A stretch of 64,000 bases of DNA, from contig NZ_BJOR01000001.1 of assembly GCF_006540305.1 (NCBI RefSeq), forward strand, positions 4,712,001-4,776,000, given 5' to 3'. Of this stretch, positions 26,719 to 35,744 are shown in pieces. Under the pieces are notes generated by a model, which was not told the DNA's origin, searched no databases, and saw nothing but the letters and a program-made list of their open reading frames with translations. Origin of the DNA: Streptomyces sp. 6-11-2. GTDB taxonomy: Bacteria; Actinomycetota; Actinomycetes; Streptomycetales; Streptomycetaceae. The translations under genes and the position numbers were made by a program. Every line of letters starts with the position of its first letter. Within the stretch, counting starts at the first letter, position 1.

Positions 26719-29022
26719 ATGACAAATATTCCTGAAACCGGTCGGACCCCACGCGTCCAGACCCGGCTCGTCGTCATCCAGATCCTCGTCCTCTCCCTGC
26801 TCGGCACGCTCGGCGGCCGGCTGTGGTACCTCCAGATCCGCGAGGGTGCCCAGTACCAGAAAGAGGCCTCCGGCAACCACGTCCAGCAGGTCGTCCAGCC
26901 CGCCGTGCGCGGCTCCATCCTGGACGCCCGCGGTGTGCCGCTCGCCGACAACGAGACCCGGCTGGTGGTCTCCGCCTCCCGCACCGACCTGCTGAAGCAG
27001 AAGGACGACGGCAAGGCGGTCCTCACCAAGCTCGCCGGCGTCCTCGGCATGGACGTCGACGAGGTCATGACGAAGGTCCGGCTGTGCGACTCCAAGACCC
27101 CGCAGCCCTGCTGGAACGGCTCGCCGTACCAGCCCATCCCCATCACCGACGAGGCCACCCCCCGCCAGGCCCTGCAGATCCGCGAACGCGCCGAGGACTT
27201 CCCCGGCATCACCGCCGAGCCCGAGGCCGTGCGCCGCTACCCCGGGCCCGGCAAGTCCAACTCCGCCCAGGTCCTCGGCTATCTCTCACCGGTCACCGAC
27301 GACGAGATCCAGAAGGCCAAGGACACCGACTCGCCCTACCTGCGCTCCGACATGGTCGGCCGCTCCGGGCTGGAACGGCAGTACGACAAGGAACTGCGCG
27401 GCAAGGCCGGCGTCACCCGCTACGAGGTCGACAACCTCGGCCGCGTCATCGGCAAGGCCCAGTCGGACGCCGCCGAGTCCGGCTCCAGCCTGGTCACCAG
27501 CATCGACTCCCGCGTCCAGCGGATCGCCGAGTACGAGCTGGACAAGGCGATGAAGGCCGCCCGGACCCAGTGGGACAAGATCACCAACAAGAACTACAAG
27601 GCCGACTCCGGGGCCGTCGTCGTGATGGAGGCCAGGACCGGCCGCATCGTCGCCATGGCGTCCGCCCCCACATACGACCCGAACGCCTGGGTCGGCGGCA
27701 TCTCCGCCAAGGACTACAAGGCGCTCACCGGCAAGGACTCCGACTACCCGCTGCTGAACCGGGCCATCCAGGGGCAGTCCGCGCCCGGCTCGACCTTCAA
27801 GGTGGTCTCCACGGCCGCCGCGGTCGAGGCCGGCTACGACTTCAACGGCAACTACCCCTGCACCAGCTCCTACTCGGTCGGCAACCAGGTCTTCAAGAAC
27901 TTCGAGGGGGAGAGCTTCGGTCCGATCTCACTCGGCCGGGCCCTGGAGGTCTCCTGCGACACCGTCTTCTACTACCTCTCGGACACCGAGTGGAAGAAGG
28001 ACGGCGGCATCAACCCCAAGAAGGGCAAGCCGAAGGACTACTTCTACAAGGCCGCCCACCAGTTCGGCCTCGGCAAGGAGACCGGCATCGACCTGCCGGG
28101 CGAGGTCACCGGCCGCGTCCCCGACCGCGAGTGGAAGCAGCGGTACTGGGAGGCCAACAAGGACAACTGGTGCGAGACCGGCAAGAAGGACGGCAGCTAC
28201 GTCGAGAAGATCGCCTACGAGAACTGCCTCGAGGGCAACAAGCTGCGCGAGGGCGACTCGATCAACTACTCCATCGGTCAGGGCGACACCCTCCTCACCC
28301 CGATCCAGGAGGCCGTCATCTACGGCGCGATCTCCAACGGCGGCACCATGTACACGCCGAGCATCGGCAAGGCGATCGTCAGCTCCGACGGCAAGCACAT
28401 CACCGAGATCAAGCCGAAGTCCCACGGCAAGCTGCCCATCACCAAGGCCACCCGCGACATGATGGACCAGGCCCTGGCCGGCGTGGCCACCCGCGGTACC
28501 GCCGCCTGGAAGTTCGCCGGCTGGCCGCAGGACAAGATCCCGCTGCACGCCAAGACCGGTACCGCCGAGGTCTACGGCAAGCAGACCACGTCCTGGCTGG
28601 CCACCTACAGCAAGGACTACACGGTCATCATGACCATCGCCCAGGCCGGTACCGGCTCCGGCGCCTCCGGTGAGGCCGTCCGCAACATCTACAGCGCCAT
28701 GTACGGCGTCCAGGCCGACGGCTCCATCGACAACAAGAAGGCCCTGCTGGCCACCCCGCAGAAGAGCCTGCCGCAGATCCGGCCCGACGGCTCGATCGCC
28801 GCCGCGAAGGTCCCCGCCGACCCGGCCAAGGACCAGGAGGAGATCGCCAAGCAGGCCGCCGAGCAGGCCGGGCAGGGCGGCGGCACCACCGCGAACGACC
28901 AGCAGGGTGGCACCGCACCGAACGACCAGCAGCCGCCTGCGACCACTGCCTCGCCCCCCACAGGCAACCGCGACACCCGCAGGCGCCAGCGCCGAAGGGG
29001 AAGCCGGAGGATGACCGCATGA
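26719..29022 (+). CDS. mrdA: Class B penicillin-binding protein 2 (transpeptidase)
   Basis: A 767-residue membrane-anchored peptidoglycan transpeptidase. It has an N-terminal helix (about 18-38), a dimerisation domain (RGSILDARGVPLADN, then GRSGLERQYDKELRG) and a transpeptidase domain with the nucleophile Ser358 in SAPGSTFK, the SxN-equivalent SCD at about 413 and KTGTAE at about 612. The C-terminal about 90 residues are low-complexity Ala/Gln/Thr and end in a strongly basic stretch (RRRQRRRGSRR). Its stop overlaps the rodA start (ATGA), giving translational coupling of the SEDS polymerase and its transpeptidase partner. Confidence 0.95.
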   Translation: MTNIPETGRTPRVQTRLVVIQILVLSLLGTLGGRLWYLQIREGAQYQKEASGNHVQQVVQPAVRGSILDARGVPLADNETRLVVSASRTDLLKQKDDGKAVLTKLAGVLGMDVDEVMTKVRLCDSKTPQPCWNGSPYQPIPITDEATPRQALQIRERAEDFPGITAEPEAVRRYPGPGKSNSAQVLGYLSPVTDDEIQKAKDTDSPYLRSDMVGRSGLERQYDKELRGKAGVTRYEVDNLGRVIGKAQSDAAESGSSLVTSIDSRVQRIAEYELDKAMKAARTQWDKITNKNYKADSGAVVVMEARTGRIVAMASAPTYDPNAWVGGISAKDYKALTGKDSDYPLLNRAIQGQSAPGSTFKVVSTAAAVEAGYDFNGNYPCTSSYSVGNQVFKNFEGESFGPISLGRALEVSCDTVFYYLSDTEWKKDGGINPKKGKPKDYFYKAAHQFGLGKETGIDLPGEVTGRVPDREWKQRYWEANKDNWCETGKKDGSYVEKIAYENCLEGNKLREGDSINYSIGQGDTLLTPIQEAVIYGAISNGGTMYTPSIGKAIVSSDGKHITEIKPKSHGKLPITKATRDMMDQALAGVATRGTAAWKFAGWPQDKIPLHAKTGTAEVYGKQTTSWLATYSKDYTVIMTIAQAGTGSGASGEAVRNIYSAMYGVQADGSIDNKKALLATPQKSLPQIRPDGSIAAAKVPADPAKDQEEIAKQAAEQAGQGGGTTANDQQGGTAPNDQQPPATTASPPTGNRDTRRRQRRRGSRRMTA

Positions 29023-30218
29023 CCGGCGCGAACAGCTTCTCCATCTCCGGGTACGGCCCCGAAAAGGGCGGCTGGACACGGGTCTTCGCCCGCGACTCGG
29101 CCGCCCGCCGGCTCGACTGGCCGATACTGTTCTGCGCGCTGGCGCTGTCCGCGATCGGCGCCGCCCTGGTCTACTCCGCCACCCGCAACCGCACCGGCAT
29201 CAACCAGGGCGACCCGTACTACTTCCTGATCCGGCACCTCATGAACACCGGCATCGGGTTCGCCCTGATGATCGGCACCGTCTGGCTCGGCCACCGCACC
29301 CTGCGCAACGTCGTGCCCATCCTGTACGGGCTCTCGGTCCTCGGCGTGCTGCTGGTGCTCACCCCGCTCGGCGCCACCATCAACGGCAACCGCAACTGGA
29401 TCGTCCTCGGCGGCGGCTTCTCCCTCCAGCCCTCCGAGTTCGTGAAGGTCACGATCATTCTGGGCATGGCGATGCTGCTCGCGGCACGGGTCGACGCGGG
29501 CGACAAGATGTACCCCGACCACCGCACGGTCCTTCAGGCGCTCGGCCTCGCCTCCGTACCGATCATGGTCGTGCTGCTCATGCCCGACCTCGGCACGGTC
29601 CTGGTCCTGCTGACCATCATCCTCGGCGTGCTGCTCGCCTCCGGCACCTCCAATCGCTGGGTCTTCGGCCTGCTCACCGCCGGCGTCGTCGGCTGCATCG
29701 CCGTCTGGCAACTGCACATCCTGGACCAGTACCAGATCAACCGGTTCGCCGCCTTCGCCAACCCCAGCCTCGACCCGGCCGGCGTCGGCTACAACACCAA
29801 CCAGGCCCGCATCGCCATCGGCTCCGGCGGCCTGACCGGCGCGGGCCTCTTCCACGGCTCCCAGACCACCGGCCAGTTCGTTCCCGAACAGCAGACCGAC
29901 TTCGTCTTCACGGTCGCGGGCGAGGAACTCGGCTTCCTCGGCGCCGGCCTGATCATCCTGCTGCTCGGCATCGTGCTCTGGCGCGCCTGCCGCATCGCCC
30001 GCGAGACGACCGAGCTGTACGGCACGATCGTCGCCGCCGGAATCGTCGCCTGGTTCGCCTTCCAGTCCTTCGAGAACATCGGCATGACCTTGGGCATCAT
30101 GCCGGTCACCGGCCTGCCCCTGCCCTTCGTCTCCTACGGCGGCTCGTCGATGTTCGCGGTCTGGGTGGCGGTCGGACTGCTCCAGTCGATCAGAGTGCAG
30201 CGGCCCATGTCGGCGTAG
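29019..30218 (+). CDS. rodA: SEDS-family peptidoglycan polymerase RodA
   Basis: A 399-residue membrane glycosyltransferase with about ten transmembrane helices. Conserved SEDS segments are GGGFSLQPSEFVKV, FVPEQQTDFVFTVAGEELG (which includes the catalytic Asp of the family) and the end motif GLPLPFVSYGGSSM. It polymerises lipid II and works with the PBP2 encoded just upstream; the genes overlap by four bases. In Streptomyces the RodA of this cluster is needed for spore-wall formation. Confidence 0.95.
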   Translation: MTGANSFSISGYGPEKGGWTRVFARDSAARRLDWPILFCALALSAIGAALVYSATRNRTGINQGDPYYFLIRHLMNTGIGFALMIGTVWLGHRTLRNVVPILYGLSVLGVLLVLTPLGATINGNRNWIVLGGGFSLQPSEFVKVTIILGMAMLLAARVDAGDKMYPDHRTVLQALGLASVPIMVVLLMPDLGTVLVLLTIILGVLLASGTSNRWVFGLLTAGVVGCIAVWQLHILDQYQINRFAAFANPSLDPAGVGYNTNQARIAIGSGGLTGAGLFHGSQTTGQFVPEQQTDFVFTVAGEELGFLGAGLIILLLGIVLWRACRIARETTELYGTIVAAGIVAWFAFQSFENIGMTLGIMPVTGLPLPFVSYGGSSMFAVWVAVGLLQSIRVQRPMSA

Positions 30219-30266
30219 CGGCGGCGACCCGCGCCCGGACCCCTGCCGCCGGGGCCGGACCCGCAC

Positions 30267-30278
30267 TAGATTCGGGTC
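30267..30278 (+). promoter_or_regulatory. -10 box six bases before the CYTH-CHAD start (leaderless)
   Basis: TAGATT at 30267-30272, six bases, then ATG. No Shine-Dalgarno sequence is present. Confidence 0.5.
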
Positions 30279-31793
30279 ATGGCGGACATCAAGGCGAAAA
30301 GGGAGATCGAGCGGAAGTACGAGGCCGGCGACGGCGGACTCCCCGACCTGACCGGCGTCGGCCCGGTGGCGGCCGTCGTCGACCAGGGCGTCGCCGAACT
30401 CGACGCCGTCTACTACGACACCCCCGACGAACGCCTCACCGCCGACGGACTCACCCTGCGCCGCCGCACCGGCGGCGCCGACGCCGGCTGGCACCTGAAG
30501 TTCCCGGTCAGCCCCGGCGTACGCGACGAGATCCACGCCCCCCTCTCCGACACCGTGCCCCCCGCCCTCGCCGGACTCGTCCGCTCCCGCGTCCGCGACG
30601 CCGAACTGCTCCCACTGGTCCGCATCCGCTCCCGCCGGGGGATCAGCCACCTCGTCGACGCCGACGGCACCCCGCTCGCCGAGGTCGCCGTCGACGCCGT
30701 ACGGGCCGAACGGCTGACCGGTCACGGCGGCGCCGCCCAGTGGACCGAGATCGAGGTGGAACTCGCCGACGACGGCGACCCGGCGCTCCTCGACGCCGTC
30801 GGCAAACGCCTGCGCAAGGCGGGCGTACGCCCCTCCCCGGCGGCCTCCAAACTGGCCCGCGCCCTGACCGAGACCGCCCCGCCGGACCGCCCCCGCCCCA
30901 CGGCGGCCGGCCACGCGGCCCCCACGACGGCCGGCGACCACGTCCTCGCCTACCTGCGCGCCCAGCGCGACGCCCTCGTCGCACTCGACCCCGCCGTACG
31001 CCGGGACGAGTACGACTCCGTCCACCAAATGCGCGTAGCCACCCGCCGCCTGCGCAGCGCCCTGCGCACCTACCGCAAGGTCCTGGACCGGACCACCACC
31101 GACCCGGTCCGCGCGGAACTGAAATGGCTCGGCACCGAACTCGGGCTCGGCCGCGACCAGGAAGTCCTCGCCGAACGCCTCACCACCGGCCTCGACGAAC
31201 TGCCCTACACCCTGATCACCGGCCCCGTCCGCACCCGGCTGCGCACCTGGTCGCGGAGCGCCCGCGGCGACGCGCGCCGCCGCCTCCTCGCCGACCTCGA
31301 CAGCGACCGCCACCTGGCCCTCCTCGACACACTCGACGCCCTGCTGGCCGACCCGCCGCTGCGCCCGGCCGCCGCCGGGAAGCCGGCCAAGGTGATCACC
31401 AAGGCCGTGCACAAGGACTTCGCGGCGCTCTCCGCCCTGCTCCGGCACGCCCTCGACCTGCCACCCGGCCACGACCGCGACCTCGCCCTGCACGAGGCCC
31501 GCAAGAAGGCCAAGGCCACCCGGTACGCGGCCGAGGCGGCCGTACCCGCCCTCGGCGATCCGGCCGTCGGCCTGGTGAAGGCGGCGAAGTCGCTGCAGAG
31601 CCTGCTCGGCGACCACCAGGACAGCGTCATGGCCCGCCGGACCCTGCGCGAGCTGGCCGGCCAGGCGCACGAGGCGGGGGAGAGCGCGTTCACGTACGGG
31701 GTGCTCCACGGACGCGAGGAGCAGAGTGCGGCCGAGCTGGAGGCCCGGCTGCCGGAAACCTGGCGGGCGATCGAGAAGGGGACGGCCCTCTGA
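30279..31793 (+). CDS. CYTH-CHAD domain protein (triphosphate tunnel metalloenzyme)
   Basis: A 504-residue two-domain protein. The N-terminal CYTH domain (1-200) has the ExExK signature at Glu9, Glu11 and Lys13 (REIERKYE), and the ligand-binding basic and acidic strands (LTLRRRTGG, QWTEIEVEL). The CHAD domain (about 220-500) has the His/Arg motifs VHQMRVATRRLRSALRTY and LHEARKKAKATRYAAEA. CYTH domains hydrolyse inorganic triphosphate or similar compounds, and CHAD domains bind polyphosphate, so a role in polyphosphate metabolism is likely. It has its own leaderless promoter and is not clearly in an operon. Confidence 0.9.
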   Translation: MADIKAKREIERKYEAGDGGLPDLTGVGPVAAVVDQGVAELDAVYYDTPDERLTADGLTLRRRTGGADAGWHLKFPVSPGVRDEIHAPLSDTVPPALAGLVRSRVRDAELLPLVRIRSRRGISHLVDADGTPLAEVAVDAVRAERLTGHGGAAQWTEIEVELADDGDPALLDAVGKRLRKAGVRPSPAASKLARALTETAPPDRPRPTAAGHAAPTTAGDHVLAYLRAQRDALVALDPAVRRDEYDSVHQMRVATRRLRSALRTYRKVLDRTTTDPVRAELKWLGTELGLGRDQEVLAERLTTGLDELPYTLITGPVRTRLRTWSRSARGDARRRLLADLDSDRHLALLDTLDALLADPPLRPAAAGKPAKVITKAVHKDFAALSALLRHALDLPPGHDRDLALHEARKKAKATRYAAEAAVPALGDPAVGLVKAAKSLQSLLGDHQDSVMARRTLRELAGQAHEAGESAFTYGVLHGREEQSAAELEARLPETWRAIEKGTAL

Positions 31794-31887
31794 GCGCTCC
31801 CGCGACCGCCTGCCGGGCGTTCGGGACAGGTCCGGGACCGGGTTACGCTTGGTGGTCCCCCCTGTCAGCTCACGAAGGTCCGTCGAG

Positions 31888-33867
31888 ATGCCTGCCGAAG
31901 CCGCCGAGACCGTCGAGTCTGTGTTCCCGCAGCTCGAAGCTCTGCTCCCGCATGTGCAGAAGCCGATCCAGTACGTCGGCGGAGAACTCAACTCCACGGT
32001 CAAGCCCTGGGAGTCCTGCGATGTCCGCTGGGCGCTCATGTACCCGGACGCCTACGAGGTCGGCCTGCCCAACCAGGGCGTCATGATCCTCTACGAGGTC
32101 CTCAACGAGCGCGAGGGTGTCCTGGCCGAGCGCACCTACAGCGTGTGGCCCGACCTGGAGGCGCTGATGCGGGAGCACGGCGTCCCGCAGTTCACGGTGG
32201 ACGGCCACCGTCCGGTGAAGGCCTTCGACGTCTTCGGCCTGTCCTTCTCCACGGAGCTGGGCTACACGAACATGCTGACGGCCCTGGACCTGGCCGGAAT
32301 CCCGCTGGAGGCCAGGGACCGCACGATCGACGACCCGATCGTGATGGCGGGCGGCCACGCCGCCTTCAACCCCGAGCCGATCGCCGACTTCATCGACTGC
32401 GCGGTCATCGGTGACGGTGAGCAGGCGGTGCTGGAGGTCACGGAGATCATCCGCGCCTGGAAGGCGGAGGGCCGCCCGGGCGGGCGCGAGGAACTCCTCT
32501 TCCGCCTGGCGAGGACGGGCGGGGTGTACGTGCCCGGCTTCTACGACGTCGAGTACCTCCCCGACGGCCGTATCGGCCGCGTGGTCCCCAACAAGTCGGG
32601 CGTCCCGTGGCGTGTGTCGAAGCACACGGTGATGGACCTGGACGAGTGGCCGTACCCCAAGCAGCCGCTGGTGCCGCTGGCGGAGACGGTCCACGAGCGC
32701 ATGTCGGTCGAGATCTTCCGCGGCTGCACGCGGGGGTGCCGCTTCTGCCAGGCCGGCATGATCACCCGCCCGGTGCGCGAGCGCTCCATCACGGGCATCG
32801 GCGACATGGTGGAGGCCGGCCTGAAGGCGACCGGCTTCGAGGAGGTGGGCCTGCTCTCCCTGTCCTCGGCCGACCACTCGGAGATCGGCGACCTCGCCAA
32901 GGGCCTCGCCGACCGCTACGAGGCCGACAAGATCGGCCTCTCGCTGCCCTCCACCCGTGTGGACGCCTTCAACATCGACCTGGCGAACGAGCTGACCCGC
33001 AACGGCCGCCGCTCGGGCCTCACCTTCGCCCCGGAGGGCGGCTCGGAGCGCATCCGCAAGGTCATCAACAAGATGGTCTCGGAGGACGACCTGATCCGCA
33101 CCGTCGCCACGGCCTACGGCAACGGCTGGCGCCAGGTGAAGCTGTACTTCATGTGCGGTCTGCCCACGGAGACGGACGAGGACGTCCTCCAGATCGCCGA
33201 CATGGCGACCCGCGTGATCCAGAAGGGCCGCGAGGTGTCCGGCTCCAACGACATCCGCTGCACGGTCTCGATCGGCGGCTTCGTCCCCAAGCCGCACACC
33301 CCGTTCCAGTGGGCGCCCCAGCTCTCCTCCGAGGGGACGGACGCCCGCCTGGAGAAGCTCCGCGACAAGATCCGCGGCGACAAGAAGTACGGCCGCTCGA
33401 TCGGCTTCCGCTACCACGACGGCAAGCCCGGCATCGTCGAGGGCCTGCTCTCCCGCGGCGACCGCCGGATCGGCGCCGTCATCCGCGCGGTCTACGACGA
33501 CGGCGGCCGCTTCGACGGCTGGCGCGAGCACTTCTCCTACGACCGCTGGATGGCCGGCGCGGACAAGGCCCTCGCCCCCTTCGGCGTGGACGTCGACTGG
33601 TACACCACCCGCGAGCGCACCTACGAGGAGGTCCTCCCCTGGGACCACCTCGACTCCGGTCTCGACAAGGACTGGCTCTGGGAGGACTGGCAGGACGCCC
33701 TCGACGAGACCGAGGTCGAGGACTGCCGCTGGACCCCCTGCTTCGATTGCGGGGTATGTCCGCAGATGGACACGGCCATACAAATCGGCCCGACCGGCAA
33801 GAAGTTGCTGCCTCTGACGGTCAAGAACGCGGCCCCGGCACCTGCGTCGAGCGGTCACGCGCACTGA
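31888..33867 (+). CDS. B12-binding-domain radical SAM protein (TIGR03960 type)
   Basis: A 659-residue protein. The N-terminal part (about 1-200) is the cobalamin-binding-like domain of this family, and the radical SAM core starts with the cluster motif CTRGCRFC (Cys280, Cys284, Cys287). A late Cys pattern CFDCGVC (about 618-624) is typical of the family. The reaction is unknown. The partner gene, a radical SAM-linked protein (DUF2344), is normally adjacent and in some bacteria fused; here it is at 40363-41190, pushed away by the inserted cassette. The stop codon and last 21 codons lie inside the left direct repeat, which keeps the gene intact. Confidence 0.92.
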   Translation: MPAEAAETVESVFPQLEALLPHVQKPIQYVGGELNSTVKPWESCDVRWALMYPDAYEVGLPNQGVMILYEVLNEREGVLAERTYSVWPDLEALMREHGVPQFTVDGHRPVKAFDVFGLSFSTELGYTNMLTALDLAGIPLEARDRTIDDPIVMAGGHAAFNPEPIADFIDCAVIGDGEQAVLEVTEIIRAWKAEGRPGGREELLFRLARTGGVYVPGFYDVEYLPDGRIGRVVPNKSGVPWRVSKHTVMDLDEWPYPKQPLVPLAETVHERMSVEIFRGCTRGCRFCQAGMITRPVRERSITGIGDMVEAGLKATGFEEVGLLSLSSADHSEIGDLAKGLADRYEADKIGLSLPSTRVDAFNIDLANELTRNGRRSGLTFAPEGGSERIRKVINKMVSEDDLIRTVATAYGNGWRQVKLYFMCGLPTETDEDVLQIADMATRVIQKGREVSGSNDIRCTVSIGGFVPKPHTPFQWAPQLSSEGTDARLEKLRDKIRGDKKYGRSIGFRYHDGKPGIVEGLLSRGDRRIGAVIRAVYDDGGRFDGWREHFSYDRWMAGADKALAPFGVDVDWYTTRERTYEEVLPWDHLDSGLDKDWLWEDWQDALDETEVEDCRWTPCFDCGVCPQMDTAIQIGPTGKKLLPLTVKNAAPAPASSGHAH

Positions 33868-33884
33868 GCTGCGCGAGGCACTCG
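33802..33884 (+). repeat. Left direct repeat (attL-like) of the DyP/catalase cassette
   Basis: This 83-base sequence is repeated at 38325-38407 with three mismatches; 54 consecutive bases (33825-33878) are identical. It contains the 3' end and stop of the radical SAM gene, the classic placement of an integration site that restores the target gene. Confidence 0.85.
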
Positions 33885-33955
33885 AACGGGTGGTTGAGGC
33901 GCTGGTAGGGGCGAGCGAGGACGAGGTGGCCGCTGCCTTTGCCGCGTGGCCTGTT

Positions 33956-33985
33956 GAGCCCCCTTCCCTGATGGGGAGGGGGCTC
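33956..33985 (+). terminator. Hairpin after the left repeat
   Basis: A 13-bp stem with one G-T pair (33956-33968 and 33973-33985). A near copy lies after the right repeat at 38426-38460. It probably terminates the radical SAM gene. Confidence 0.65.
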
Positions 33986-34015
33986 GCCGGTATCCGGGCG
34001 CCGCGAGTAAGCCTG

Positions 34016-34693
34016 TCAGGAGGTGAGGATGGAGATGCCGTCTCCGAGCAGTTTCAGCCCGAGGACGAAGAACAGGACCGCCATCACGGCGACATTGTGC
34101 TGAGCTGCCCAGTTTTTCCAGCTGCCGAGCGTGGTCCTGGCCCGCTCTCCCCCGAGCAGGAAAACTCCCAGTGGGGCCAGCAGGCCGAGGGTGGCGATCA
34201 GGACGAAGATCGCCAGAGATGCGATCTGCTGCCCTACCGGCAGGCCGGCTGAGCCGATCGCGGCGCCGGCGGCGATGGTCAGCGGGGCGTTCTTGGCGTT
34301 GAGCGCGGCCAGGGCCAGCCCCAGTGCGAAGACCTTGACCGGCGTGAGGCGGTCGATCGCGCTCATCCACTTCGGCAGCTGAGCTTGCGAGGAATCCCTT
34401 GGGCGCCGGTGCCATTGCCGGGCGCCGAAGAGGACGAGGCACAGGCCCAGGACGAGCTTGAGGACTCCCACCCAGGTGGCCGGGTGGTTGCGGGCGGAGG
34501 CGCCTGCCGGGGAAGCGATCGCCAGCATCACCGCGCCCAGTGCCGCGAGTCCCAGGATCCAGCCGACGGTGAAGAGGACGCCGTTGAGACGTCCTCGGGG
34601 CGTGGCGAGTATGAGGATGACGGCGATGATCGGGAGGGGACTGACCGCGACGGCCGCCGCGAAACCCAGCACGTCACCGAGAACTGCGCCCAT
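34016..34693 (-). CDS. GAP-family membrane protein (SfLAP / Sap-like)
   Basis: A 225-residue protein with six hydrophobic helices. The start MGAVLGDVLGFAAAVAVSPL followed by PIIAVILIL is typical of the GAP family (sulfolipid-1-addressing protein, Sap, of mycobacteria), related in fold to LysE-type exporters. In mycobacteria such proteins help export lipids; the substrate here is unknown. The ATG at 34693 has GGAGG six bases upstream. It is the only leftward gene in the cassette and is divergent from the peroxidase operon. Confidence 0.85.
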   Translation of the reverse strand: MGAVLGDVLGFAAAVAVSPLPIIAVILILATPRGRLNGVLFTVGWILGLAALGAVMLAIASPAGASARNHPATWVGVLKLVLGLCLVLFGARQWHRRPRDSSQAQLPKWMSAIDRLTPVKVFALGLALAALNAKNAPLTIAAGAAIGSAGLPVGQQIASLAIFVLIATLGLLAPLGVFLLGGERARTTLGSWKNWAAQHNVAVMAVLFFVLGLKLLGDGISILTS

Positions 34694-35126
34694 GGTTGCC
34701 TCCGCGTGAGGTCAGGGTGGCGATCCAGTTGAGTAGGGCTTGGCGCGTGAGCAGGGCTTGGCGCGAGAGGGTGCCCCGACCGCCTCGGCGGCGCAACGGG
34801 TCGGTGTGCGATCGGTCGCGCCACCGTCTCCACGGCCGCGCGGAAGCGGCTGCCCGGGAATGGTGACGACGACGTACTCGGCACGTCCATTCCATCTTCC
34901 TGCGCTCGGCCGGATCTGTCCTCGGGTGCTTTTCGGGGCGGGAGGGATCAGGCTGGACGCCGTAGTGCCGGACTCTCCCGGTCATCCACCTCGGGTGACC
35001 ACAGTGCCCAGGGCCCGGGATGCGAGGCGGTGCATCCGTGGTGAGGATTGACATGTGGGGGCGATGGCGCCTCATGTCCGGGTGCTTGGCGACCCTCGCA
35101 CCGAACCGTGGCAGGAGAGTTTCACG
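34694..35126. other. Divergent intergenic region in the cassette
   Basis: No convincing gene in about 430 bases. It contains an 18-base tandem duplication (34731-34748 and 34749-34766, two mismatches). It should hold the promoters of the GAP gene and of the peroxidase operon. Confidence 0.4.
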
Positions 35127-35717
35127 ATGACTGCGACGACAGGTGCAGCCCAGCCGGCGCGCCCCGAGCGGCCGGGCAGGTCGGATGGGGTCTGCAGCGA
35201 GTTCACCGTTTTCACCGAGATCAAGCCGGGCCATGCGGACGCGCTGCGTGAGGATCTCGCCGCGATGGCCGACGCGGCGGATGACGAGAGGGTCCATGCG
35301 GCGCTGCGTCAGATCGGCACCCTGCATGACGCACGGCATGTGATCTTCGACAACGACACCCGCTTCATGTTCGCCAGCGTCTTCGACGGCTCCTGGGACA
35401 CGTACATCGACGACTTCGCCAAGACGGTGGTCGGGGAACGCTTCGACAAGGTCTTCTCGCACAGCGTGGGGTTCCCCGGCGTCAAGGATCCCGGGGTGAA
35501 GGACTGGTTCATCGCCCACCAGGCGCCCGCGGGGGTCTTCGTCAGCGCCTATCCCGATCTGACCGTTCAGCAGATCTTCAAGGACCACCGTGTGGACGAC
35601 GCGTTCCAGGAGGTGCTGGACACCCCCGAGTTCCGGTCGGCCCTGGAGAACCCGGCCAACGCGGAGTTGGTGGCCACGCCTGCCTTCCGGAAGCTGTTGG
35701 AGGAAGCCTCGGCCTAG
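35127..35717 (+). CDS. Unknown protein preceding DyP peroxidase
   Basis: A 196-residue soluble protein. The ATG at 35127 has AGGAGAG just upstream. Two similar-looking alpha/beta segments (SEFTVFTEIKPGHADALRED and FDNDTRFMFASVFDGSWDTY) suggest a ferredoxin-like or dimeric alpha/beta-barrel fold, the same fold class as DyP peroxidases and chlorite dismutases. I recognise it only as a protein that sits beside DyP-type peroxidase and catalase-like genes. There is no signal peptide or cysteine motif. It is the first gene of a three-gene operon and may be a partner or substrate-handling protein of the two hemoproteins; this is inference. Confidence 0.75.
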   Translation: MTATTGAAQPARPERPGRSDGVCSEFTVFTEIKPGHADALREDLAAMADAADDERVHAALRQIGTLHDARHVIFDNDTRFMFASVFDGSWDTYIDDFAKTVVGERFDKVFSHSVGFPGVKDPGVKDWFIAHQAPAGVFVSAYPDLTVQQIFKDHRVDDAFQEVLDTPEFRSALENPANAELVATPAFRKLLEEASA

Positions 35718-35744
35718 CGACCGATGTGGAGGGCACAAGCGATC

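Noticed and set aside
28689-32039. Frame of over 1100 codons on the minus strand opposite rodA and the CYTH-CHAD gene
   Set aside because: It is a GC-rich shadow of three well-identified genes on the + strand.
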